This document shows, piece by piece, positions 1 to 5,787 of a stretch of 6,019 bases of DNA; position 1 is the first letter of the stretch; every line of letters begins with the position of its first letter. The stretch is taken from positions 1-6,019 of the forward strand of contig JAAAOL010000414.1 of assembly GCA_009908885.1 (NCBI GenBank), given 5' to 3'. A program made the position numbers and the translations under genes. The stretch comes from Bacteroidota bacterium (GTDB lineage: Bacteria > Bacteroidota > Rhodothermia > Rhodothermales > JAAAOL01). The notes below the pieces were generated by a model. The model made no database searches. It worked only from the letters and a program-made list of their open reading frames with translations, and was not told the DNA's origin.

Positions 1-103
1 GCACGGCCAGGACGAGCCAGAAGCCGATGATGGCGGCCCACTCGGCCCGGCGCGTCCAGGGACGCCCACCGGCGATCGGCGTGTTGGGAGACGAGGCGGT
101 CAC
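1..103 (-). CDS. 5' end of a membrane protein gene, possibly a sensor histidine kinase (partial)
   Basis: Reading leftwards from a GTG at 103..101, the frame stays open to the window edge and gives about 34 residues. These are a polar head (VTASSPNTPIAGGRPW), a basic patch (TRRAEW), then a hydrophobic run (AAIIGFWLVLAV) that looks like the start of a first transmembrane helix. A basic-aromatic 'RRAEW..I.GFW' start resembles the N-termini of LytS/YpdA-type membrane histidine kinases of Bacteroidota. That is recalled family resemblance only; no kinase domain is in the window. No Shine-Dalgarno precedes the GTG. The frame also stays open upstream to an ATG at 238, but that stretch crosses the heptamer repeats and yields His/Thr/Arg-rich sequence, so I prefer the GTG. 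The gene is divergent from the receptor gene. It is moderately likely to be a gene, and the kinase identity is weak. Confidence 0.42.
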   Translation of the reverse strand, partial: MTASSPNTPIAGGRPWTRRAEWAAIIGFWLVLAV

Positions 104-163
104 GAGGTCGGGGGCTGGTGGCGGTGACGTCTGATACTGATTCAGCGTGTTGATGTCCGGATA

Positions 164-218
164 CTGGTGTCGCCTGTCGTGGTGCGTCTGCGTGGTGCGT
201 GGTCCGTGGTGCGTGATG
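164..218. repeat. Degenerate heptamer tandem repeat, CGTGGTG type
   Basis: From about 178 the sequence can be cut into consecutive units CGTGGTG, CGTCTG, CGTGGTG, CGTGGTC, CGTGGTG and CGTGATG, starting at 178, 185, 191, 198, 205 and 212. Weaker units precede them (CTGGTGT at 164, CGCCTGT at 171). The 10-mer CGTGGTGCGT occurs exactly three times, at 178-187, 191-200 and 205-214. A 7-bp period with one 6-bp unit is not a coding periodicity, which argues against the open frames that cross it. Heptameric short tandem repeats of this style are known as STRR sequences in cyanobacteria; kinship with those is not implied. Confidence 0.65.
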
Positions 219-260
219 GAGAAGGGCCAGCGCTCCATCAGCCCTCTTTCACGCATCACG
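205..260. repeat. Inverted repeat flanking the end of the heptamer array
   Basis: The left arm CGTGGTGCGTG (205-215) pairs with CACGCATCACG (250-260) at 10 of 11 positions, the exception being a G-T pair. Nested inside is a perfect 8-bp dyad, TGATGGAG (214-221) with CTCCATCA (233-240), around an 11-nt spacer. Right of 250 the units CACGCAT, CACGTGT and TACGTTC continue the 7-bp spacing in reverse orientation. The element therefore reads as heptamers facing each other, able to fold as a hairpin in DNA or RNA. Confidence 0.5.
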
Positions 261-311
261 TGTTACGTTCTCAGCTATCCAGACATCGCCAAACGAAAAC
301 GGTCTAATGGG

Positions 312-332
312 GCAGGTGTGCATTCCACCTGC
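312..332. repeat. Short perfect dyad (7-bp arms, 7-nt loop)
   Basis: GCAGGTG (312-318) and CACCTGC (326-332) are exact inverted copies separated by TGCATTC. The element could be a protein-binding operator or an RNA hairpin in the receptor leader. No known regulator consensus was recognised, and no T-tract follows, so it is not an intrinsic terminator. Confidence 0.4.
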
Positions 333-387
333 GAACGGAGCACATCGGTATACGCTGCCCCGGACTGTAATGTACCACACCGCGGGG

Positions 388-417
388 CCGGGCGCGATCC
401 GTTCGTGCGGCGCCCGG
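388..417. repeat. GC-rich perfect dyad (8-bp arms, 14-nt loop)
   Basis: CCGGGCGC (388-395) and GCGCCCGG (410-417) are exact inverted copies around a 14-nt loop. All eight pairs are G-C, so the hairpin would be very stable in RNA. It lies 131 bp upstream of the receptor start codon and lacks a following U-tract in either direction. Confidence 0.45.
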
Positions 418-421
418 TGCT

Positions 422-483
422 ATTCGTGACGAGGTGGTGCATTTCATGCGAGGGCCCGAACCTCTTTTCCCCCTCGTGCGAAT
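422..483 (+). other. Possible branched RNA structure in the receptor leader
   Basis: The outer arms 422-434 (ATTCGTGACGAGG) and 472-483 (CCTCGTGCGAAT) pair along their whole length with two G-U pairs and one bulged A at 429. Inside, GCAT/ATGC (439-442 with 446-449) and GAGG/CCTC (450-453 with 461-464) can form two small hairpins, giving a three-way-junction shape. This was found by eye. With GC-rich sequence some pairing is expected by chance, and no known riboswitch class was recognised. Confidence 0.3.
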
Positions 484-535
484 ACGGTAGCGGATCGACA
501 TTACGCCCGCTTGCGGCCTCACCACGTTCGTCACC

Positions 536-540
536 GGAGA
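536..540 (+). promoter_or_regulatory. Ribosome binding site of the outer-membrane receptor gene
   Basis: GGAGA sits 8 nt before the ATG at 549, a good Shine-Dalgarno distance. Together with the signal peptide that begins at that ATG, it decides the start codon against the upstream ATG at 147 in the same frame. Confidence 0.7.
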
Positions 541-548
541 CCCATCCC

Positions 549-3116
549 ATGATATATCGTCTACTCCTTCCCCTCCTGCTCCTGGCGCTGACCGCGGCCC
601 CGGCCGACGCCCAGCAGCGGCCCCTGCCTCCCATCGGTTCCCTCAGTGGGCAGGTCATCGACGCGGAGACGAGCGAATCCATCGCCTCGGCGACCGTGGC
701 CGTCTGGCGCGCGGCCGACTCGACGCTCACCACGGGCGCCATCACAGACGCCGACGGCACGTTCACCATCGAAGGCCTCCGCCCCGGCCGGCTGTACGTC
801 AAGGTCAGCTTCGTGGGATACGTCCCGCAGACCATCAGCGACCTCCAGATTACACGGGGCGAGCCAGCCCTCGACCTCGGCACCATCGCCCTGGCCACGG
901 ACACCCAGCAGCTCGACGAGGTCGAGGTCTCGGCCGAGCGCGAGCAGGTGCAGATCCAGATCGACCGCACCGTCTACAACACGGCCGACGATCCGGTCGC
1001 CGCCGGGGGCACGGCGACCAACGTGCTGGAGACGATCCCGTCGGTCAGCGTGGACATCGACGGCAACGTGAGCCTGCGGGGCAGCGGCAACGTGGCGATC
1101 CTCATCAACGGACGGCCCGCGCCCGTGAGCGCCCAGTTCCTGCCGGCCTTCCTGCGGCAACTCCCCGCCGACGCCATCGAGCGCGTCGAGGTCATCCCGA
1201 ACCCCTCGGCCAAGTTCGACCCCGAGGGCATGGGCGGCATCATCAACATCGTCCTCAAAGACGACGCCGACACCGGCCTCGGCGGCACCATCACCGCGGG
1301 CGTCGACACGCAGGGCGGCTACAGCGGCACCGGCATGCTCAGCTACGGCAACGGCCCGCTGACGCTGACGGGCTCCTACGGCTTCCGGCAGGACGAGGGC
1401 GTCGGCGGGGGCGAGAGCTTCCGCATCAACCGCTACGCCGATCCGCTCACCTTCCTCGACCAGAACGAGGACGAAGACGAGTCCGGCACCTCCCACAACG
1501 CCACCCTCTCGGCCGACTACGCGCTCTCGTCGAAGACCACGCTGACCTCCTCGGTGCAGTTCGGTCTGCAGGATGAGATCGAGAACGAACTGAACACCTA
1601 CCTCGAACTGGACGCCGCCCAGGCCCCGACGCTCAACTATCAGCGTCAGGTGGAAGAGGACGACGACCGGTGGAACGCCGACGTGCGCGTCGGGCTGCAG
1701 CACGACTTCGGCACACCCTCGGCGCGGAGCGGCGCGCGCCCGGGTGCCAGCACGGGTCGCGGGGGGCGCTGGGGCCGCCGGGGGGGCGGTCGCTCCTCGG
1801 GCGGCGCGGGCCTGGGGTCGCACTCCCTCTCGGCCGAGGCGCGCTACAACACGTCCATCAACGACGGGCTGGAGACGTACCGCGAAGAGGTCATCGGCAC
1901 CGGCGAGCTGCGCGAGTTGCAGCAGGCCCAGACCGACCGCGACCGCGAAGAGGCGTCGCTGACGGTCGACTACGTCCGCCCCCTCGGCGCGATGCGCCTG
2001 GAATCGGGCTATAAGGGCGAGCTGGAACGGCTCCACAGCGACTTCTTCTCGCAGACGCTAGACCAGACCACGGGCGCCTTCGCCCCGGACGACGACCTCA
2101 ACAACGTGTTCGACTTCGACCAGCAGATCCACGCCGTCTACGGTCAGCTGGCCCGTGAGTGGGGGCCGCTGGGCGTGCAGGCCGGGCTCCGCTTCGAATT
2201 CGCTCAGACGACGTTCACGCTTCAGAATACGGACGCGTCGTTCGACAACGACTACACGAGCCTCTTCCCCAGCGCCTTCTTCACGTACACGCTGAACGAG
2301 ACCAACACGCTCAAGGCCAGCTACAGCCGCCGCGTCAACCGGCCGCGGACGTGGTTCCTGAATCCGTTCCCGAGCTACGACGACCCGCTGAACCTGCGCG
2401 TGGGCAACCCCTTCCTGGAGCCCGAATATATCGACGCGATCGAGGCCGGCTACGTGCGCTTCACGTCGTGGGGCTCGCTCACGCTGACGCCGTACTACCG
2501 GCGCACCACGAACGTCATCCGGCGCTACCAGGAGATCCGCGACGACGGCGTCACCGTCCGCACCGTGGAAAACTTCGACACCAGCGACTCCTTCGGTCTC
2601 GAACTCATCAGCTCGTTCCAGGGCAAGGGCGTGCTCGACGGGCTGCGCGGCTTCGCCAGCGTCGAGGGCTACCAGATCAACACGGACGGCTCCAGCGTGG
2701 ACGCCGATCTGCAGAACAACGCCTTCGGCTGGGGCGGGCGGCTGAACATGACCTATCAGCTCGGCTCGCGGCTGGGCTGGGGCGGGCTGGACTTGCAGGG
2801 CAACGTCTTCTATCGCGCCCCGCGCGACACCGAACAGGGCCGCATCGGCTCGTTCACGTTCTTCAACCTGGCCCTGCGCCAGCAATTCATGAACGACCGC
2901 GCCAACCTCACGCTCCGCTTCCGCGATCCGTTCGACCTGGCCGGCTTCAGCTACGAGCTGGACCAGCCGACGCTGTACCAGGAACTCGAACGCGACTGGG
3001 GCGCCCAGCAGGTGGGCCTCACCTTCTCGTACTCCTTCGGCCAGCAGGACCGCCAGCGCAATCAGAACCGCGACCGTGGCGACCGCGGCGGCGACTTCGA
3101 TGACATGGAGATGTAA
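549..3116 (+). CDS. TonB-dependent receptor-like outer membrane beta-barrel protein
   Basis: The 855-aa product is a predicted outer-membrane transporter or receptor that would import a substrate using TonB energy. Its ligand is unknown. Residues 1-21 are a classic signal peptide: a Leu-rich core (LLLPLLLLALTA) ending in ADA before QQ. Residues ~31-115 form a carboxypeptidase-regulatory-like beta-sandwich (SGQVIDAETSESIASATV ... GTFTIEGLRPG ... VSFVGY). DEVEVSAE at ~123-130 resembles a TonB box. The plug spans ~140-238 and carries family motifs such as VLETIPSVSVDIDGNVSLRG, INGRP and PNPSAKFDPEGMGGIINIVL. The remainder, from ~245, is an Asp/Asn/aromatic-rich beta-barrel. Length and domain order match Bacteroidota 'outer membrane beta-barrel family' proteins. 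Oddities are a Gly/Arg-rich insert at ~391-425 and a hydrophilic tail after the last barrel strand (~831-855). The start at 549 rests on the GGAGA site and the signal peptide. The gene runs convergently toward feoB. It could be described either as a TonB-dependent receptor or as an outer-membrane protein not proven to use TonB. Confidence 0.9.
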   Translation: MIYRLLLPLLLLALTAAPADAQQRPLPPIGSLSGQVIDAETSESIASATVAVWRAADSTLTTGAITDADGTFTIEGLRPGRLYVKVSFVGYVPQTISDLQITRGEPALDLGTIALATDTQQLDEVEVSAEREQVQIQIDRTVYNTADDPVAAGGTATNVLETIPSVSVDIDGNVSLRGSGNVAILINGRPAPVSAQFLPAFLRQLPADAIERVEVIPNPSAKFDPEGMGGIINIVLKDDADTGLGGTITAGVDTQGGYSGTGMLSYGNGPLTLTGSYGFRQDEGVGGGESFRINRYADPLTFLDQNEDEDESGTSHNATLSADYALSSKTTLTSSVQFGLQDEIENELNTYLELDAAQAPTLNYQRQVEEDDDRWNADVRVGLQHDFGTPSARSGARPGASTGRGGRWGRRGGGRSSGGAGLGSHSLSAEARYNTSINDGLETYREEVIGTGELRELQQAQTDRDREEASLTVDYVRPLGAMRLESGYKGELERLHSDFFSQTLDQTTGAFAPDDDLNNVFDFDQQIHAVYGQLAREWGPLGVQAGLRFEFAQTTFTLQNTDASFDNDYTSLFPSAFFTYTLNETNTLKASYSRRVNRPRTWFLNPFPSYDDPLNLRVGNPFLEPEYIDAIEAGYVRFTSWGSLTLTPYYRRTTNVIRRYQEIRDDGVTVRTVENFDTSDSFGLELISSFQGKGVLDGLRGFASVEGYQINTDGSSVDADLQNNAFGWGGRLNMTYQLGSRLGWGGLDLQGNVFYRAPRDTEQGRIGSFTFFNLALRQQFMNDRANLTLRFRDPFDLAGFSYELDQPTLYQELERDWGAQQVGLTFSYSFGQQDRQRNQNRDRGDRGGDFDDMEM

Positions 3117-3219
3117 GGTCGCAGGTTACAGGTTGGAAGGTTGCAGGTCTGGAGGTAGCTCACGTAGCCAGATCGCATATCTCCACCCTGCAACCTGAAA
3201 CTTGACAACCTGCAACTCA
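3117..3219. repeat. Intergenic inverted repeat built of ~7-8-bp AGGT units, between convergent genes
   Basis: The whole 103-bp spacer is repeat-like. On the left, AGGT recurs at 3116, 3123, 3130, 3138, 3145 and 3153 (steps 7, 7, 8, 7, 8), the first overlapping the receptor stop codon. On the right, the reverse unit ACCT or a degenerate form recurs at about 3186, 3193, 3200, 3208 and 3215. The arms pair: AGGTTGCAGG (3138-3147) is exactly complementary to CCTGCAACCT (3187-3196), GGAG (3151-3154) faces CTCC (3181-3184), and GTCGCAGGTT (3118-3127) matches AACCTGCAAC (3207-3216) at 9 of 10. The transcript from either strand could fold into a long hairpin, so it may end both convergent transcripts. 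There is no U-tract, so it is not a standard intrinsic terminator. Confidence 0.7.
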
Positions 3220-5526
3220 TCACCCGAACCCGAAGAGCTGACCGCCCTGGTAGACGATCAGCGAGAAGAGATAGGCCAGGCCGGTCATGTAGCCCCACAT
3301 TACGGCGGGCCAGAACCATGAGTTGAGTTCGCGCCGGGCGATGGCGAGAGTGCTCATGCACTGGAGCGCGAGCACGAAGAAGACGAGCAGGCTGAGGGCC
3401 ACGAGCGTCGTATACACGGGCTCGCCCGTCTCGGGGTCGACGTCGGCCTTGAGCGCCTGCTGGAGGTCTACGCTGCCCTCGTCCGTCTCACCGACGCTGT
3501 AGATGGTGGCGAGCGTGGCGATGATGACCTCGCGGGCGGCGAAGGCGGAGATGATCCCCGCACTCAGCTTCCAGTCGAAGCCGAGCGGCGCCATCACGGG
3601 TTCGAGGCCGCGGCCCAGGAGCCCGATGAAGCTGTTGCGGATCTGATAGCTGGCGGCGGCCTGCTCGGCAGCGGCCTGGCGCATCTCGTACCGGGCCTCC
3701 ACGCGGGCAGCCGCCTGCTCCGCGGGTTCGGGCAGCGCCGCCGGATCGTCCAGCGCCGCCACCGGCACGTCGTGCGCCGCGGCGAGGCTGTCGAGCGCCT
3801 GGGCGTACTGCGCCGCCGCCGCTCGCTGGTTCGCCGTCGCCTCCGGCGCCTCGGCCTTCGGATAGCTCGCCAGAAACCAGAGCACGATGCTGAGGCCGAA
3901 GATGATCTTCCCGGCGCGGACGACGAACACCTTGGTCCGCTCCGTCATCCGCCAGAATACCTGCTTGAGCCGCGGACGCCGGTACGGCGGCAGTTCCATC
4001 ACGAAGTAGGACGACGGCCCCTGAAAGACGAACCGCTTGATGACCCACGCCGCCGCGAACGCCATCACGATGCCCAGCAGGTACATCGAAAACATAGCTA
4101 GGCCCTGGTAGCCGATCACCCCAAGCACCTGACCCGCCGGGATGAAGGCGGCGATGAAGAGCGTGTAGACCGGCAGCCGGGCCGAGCAGCTCATCAGCGG
4201 GGCGACCATGATGGTGATGACGCGGTCGCGGTGGCTGTCCAGCGTGCGGGCCGCCATGATGCCGGGGATGGCGCAGGCGAACGAGCTGAGGAGCGGCACC
4301 ACCGAGCCGCCGCTGAGGCCCACCTTGCGCATGATACGGTCCATGATGAACGCCGTGCGGGCCATGTAGCCGGTGTCCTCCATGAGCCCCAGGAAGAAAA
4401 AAAGCAGCAGGATCTGCGGCAGGAAGACGATGACGTTGCCGACGCCCGCGATGACGCCGTCCACGACCAGGCTCTGGACGAACCCGTCCGGCAGCACCTG
4501 GGCGGCGAACAGCCCGAGCGCCCCCACACCCCACTCGATGGCATCCATGGCGGGCGTGGCCCAGGAAAAGACCGCCTGAAAGATGAGCAGCAGCACGCCC
4601 AGAAATAGCACCGGCCCGGCGACGCGGTGCGTAACCACGGCGTCGATCCGGTCGGACAGCGTTTCGTCGTCGGCCTCAGACTGCTTCTCGACGACCTGCG
4701 CAGCGAGCGGGCTCAGAAACTGGTAGCGCCCCATCACCTCGGCCTGGCGGTAGGGCACGTTCTGCTCCTCCAGCGTGGCCCGTTCGTCCTGGACCGCCGC
4801 GTGGTAGTCCGGCGCGCGGGCCTCCCAGGCGTCGAGGGCCGTGTCGTTGGTCAGCGTGCGCAGCGCCTCGAAGAAGCGCGCGTCGTCCGGCAGGTCCGGT
4901 GCGTGGGTGCGCAGGGCCGCCTCCAACCGCTCTACGGCAGTGGCGACCGGCGGCATGAGCGTCCATGGGCGCTGCGTCGGATCGGGCGGCGCCGGAGGAC
5001 CCTCCAGCAGCACCGCTCGAAGCGCATCCAACCCCTCCTGCGTCACCGCCGCCATCGGGATCACCGGCACGCCGAGGCGCTCCTGCAGCGCGTCCACGTC
5101 GATGGTGAGTCCGCTCGCTTCGGCCTCGTCCATCATGTTCAGAACGAGCACCACCGGTAGACCCAGATCCAGCAGCTGCGTGGCGAGGTAGAGGTTGCGC
5201 TCCAGGTTGGTTGCATCCGCCACGCACACCACCACGTCGGGCGCCGCCTCGCCGTCCATCCGCCCGATGAGCACGTCATAGGCCACCTGCTCGTCCAGCG
5301 ACTTGGGGTTCAGGCTGTACGTCCCCGGCAGGTCGATCACCTCGACGTGCGCCGTCCCCGCGAGGCGGCCCACTTTCTTCTCGACCGTCACGCCCGAGTA
5401 GTTGCCCACCTTCTGCCGCAATCCGGTCAGCAGGTTGAAGATGGTCGTCTTCCCCACGTTGGGGTTACCCGCCAGCGCGATGCGATGTACGCGCGGCGGG
5501 GCAGACGGTGGCTCGGCGGTAGGCAT
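3220..5526 (-). CDS. feoB: Ferrous iron transport protein B (FeoB)
   Basis: The 768-aa product is the inner-membrane Fe(II) importer with an N-terminal G domain. GTPase motifs are G1 GNPNVGKT (20-27), G2 around Thr47 (GNYSGVTVEK), G3 DLPGTYSL (65-72), G4 NMMD (130-133) and a G5 candidate AAVTQEG (159-165) in which the usual Ser is Ala. A helical linker domain follows (~190-300), then the membrane core from ~303. The core has the two gate-type repeats and the motifs SFACAIPGIMAART (415-428) and CSARLPVY (447-454). Cys418, Cys447 and Cys723 sit where pore-lining cysteines have been proposed in Pseudomonas FeoB (from memory). An Ala/Glu-rich insert (~556-628) separates membrane segments, as in many Bacteroidota FeoBs. 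The start at 5526 gives a 19-residue lead before G1 but has no visible Shine-Dalgarno. The gene lies 39 bp downstream of feoA and is probably co-transcribed with it. No feoC follows. Length is normal and the frame is intact. Confidence 0.97.
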   Translation of the reverse strand: MPTAEPPSAPPRVHRIALAGNPNVGKTTIFNLLTGLRQKVGNYSGVTVEKKVGRLAGTAHVEVIDLPGTYSLNPKSLDEQVAYDVLIGRMDGEAAPDVVVCVADATNLERNLYLATQLLDLGLPVVLVLNMMDEAEASGLTIDVDALQERLGVPVIPMAAVTQEGLDALRAVLLEGPPAPPDPTQRPWTLMPPVATAVERLEAALRTHAPDLPDDARFFEALRTLTNDTALDAWEARAPDYHAAVQDERATLEEQNVPYRQAEVMGRYQFLSPLAAQVVEKQSEADDETLSDRIDAVVTHRVAGPVLFLGVLLLIFQAVFSWATPAMDAIEWGVGALGLFAAQVLPDGFVQSLVVDGVIAGVGNVIVFLPQILLLFFFLGLMEDTGYMARTAFIMDRIMRKVGLSGGSVVPLLSSFACAIPGIMAARTLDSHRDRVITIMVAPLMSCSARLPVYTLFIAAFIPAGQVLGVIGYQGLAMFSMYLLGIVMAFAAAWVIKRFVFQGPSSYFVMELPPYRRPRLKQVFWRMTERTKVFVVRAGKIIFGLSIVLWFLASYPKAEAPEATANQRAAAAQYAQALDSLAAAHDVPVAALDDPAALPEPAEQAAARVEARYEMRQAAAEQAAASYQIRNSFIGLLGRGLEPVMAPLGFDWKLSAGIISAFAAREVIIATLATIYSVGETDEGSVDLQQALKADVDPETGEPVYTTLVALSLLVFFVLALQCMSTLAIARRELNSWFWPAVMWGYMTGLAYLFSLIVYQGGQLFGFG

Positions 5527-5565
5527 GGCGGGACGGAACTGCGAGTACGACGACGCCCCTGGCGG

Positions 5566-5787
5566 TCAGGTGGGGTCGACTTCGATCTGGCGGGCTTCCT
5601 GGCGGCGGATGGAGAGATGATAGCCGCGCACCTTCAGGTCGATCGGATCGCCCATGGGCGCGAGGCGGACGACCGTGACCGTCGTGCCGGGGAGTAGGCC
5701 CATTTCTAGAATGCGAGGCGGGGGATCGTCCGACGTGAAGCCCGTGACGGTCCCCTGCTGGCCGGGCGAGAGATCGTCCAGCGTCAT
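5566..5787 (-). CDS. feoA: Ferrous iron transport protein A (FeoA), second of two
   Basis: The 73-aa product is a small cytosolic SH3-like protein thought to assist or regulate FeoB. The sequence carries the FeoA pattern: LSPGQQGTVTGF, then RILEMGLLPGTTVTVV, then APMGDPIDLKVRGYHLSIRR, ending EARQIEV. This is a full-length single-domain FeoA. The start codon overlaps the stop of the upstream FeoA-like gene as ATGA (5787-5784), which suggests translational coupling, and a consensus AGGAGG lies 7 nt before the ATG. A longer frame in the same register starts at 5994, but that extension is the out-of-frame shadow of the upstream gene and is rejected. feoB follows after 39 bp. Confidence 0.94.
   Translation of the reverse strand: MTLDDLSPGQQGTVTGFTSDDPPPRILEMGLLPGTTVTVVRLAPMGDPIDLKVRGYHLSIRRQEARQIEVDPT

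Larger units (their letters stand above)
104..548. other. Divergent intergenic region, non-coding
   Basis: This 445-bp stretch lies between the leftward partial gene and the rightward receptor gene. Frames are open across it on both strands, as expected in GC-rich DNA, but none gives a recognisable protein. It holds a heptamer-type tandem repeat with inverted copies (about 164-270) and several hairpin-forming dyads (312-332, 388-417, 422-483), described separately. I could not identify a convincing -35/-10 pair or a Bacteroidota-type TAnnTTTG promoter element on either strand. Promoters for both flanking genes should nevertheless lie here. Confidence 0.6.

Noticed and set aside
104..238. ATG at 238 as start of the leftward partial gene
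   Set aside because: The added residues are encoded by the heptamer repeats and form His/Thr/Arg-rich sequence. The GTG at 103 starts closer to the first membrane segment, although it too lacks a Shine-Dalgarno.
164..270. CRISPR array
   Set aside because: Units are only 7 bp, contiguous and degenerate, with no spacers of constant length and no cas genes nearby.
147..548. N-terminal extension of the receptor frame by 134 codons from the ATG at 147
   Set aside because: It crosses the 7-bp repeats and hairpins, resembles no protein domain, and would bury a clean signal peptide that starts at 549 behind a GGAGA ribosome binding site.
276..548. Cobalamin or other known riboswitch upstream of the receptor
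   Set aside because: The conserved cobalamin-riboswitch boxes were not found on either strand; only generic hairpins are visible.
275..970. 231-aa minus-strand open frame spanning the leader and the receptor 5' end
   Set aside because: Ser/Arg-rich shadow sequence with no domain, mostly opposite the signal peptide and regulatory domain of the receptor.
561..2036. 491-aa minus-strand open frame opposite the receptor gene
   Set aside because: It is an antisense shadow of GC-rich coding DNA, with low-complexity Val/Ala/Gly/Arg composition and no domain, while the plus frame carries clear plug and regulatory-domain motifs.
3117..3219. Standard intrinsic terminator
   Set aside because: The stem is long and interrupted, and no run of T follows it on either strand. 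A termination role is possible but not shown by sequence.
3488..4534. 348-aa minus-strand open frame inside feoB
   Set aside because: It is an out-of-frame shadow of FeoB, with Arg/Gly/His-rich low-complexity sequence.
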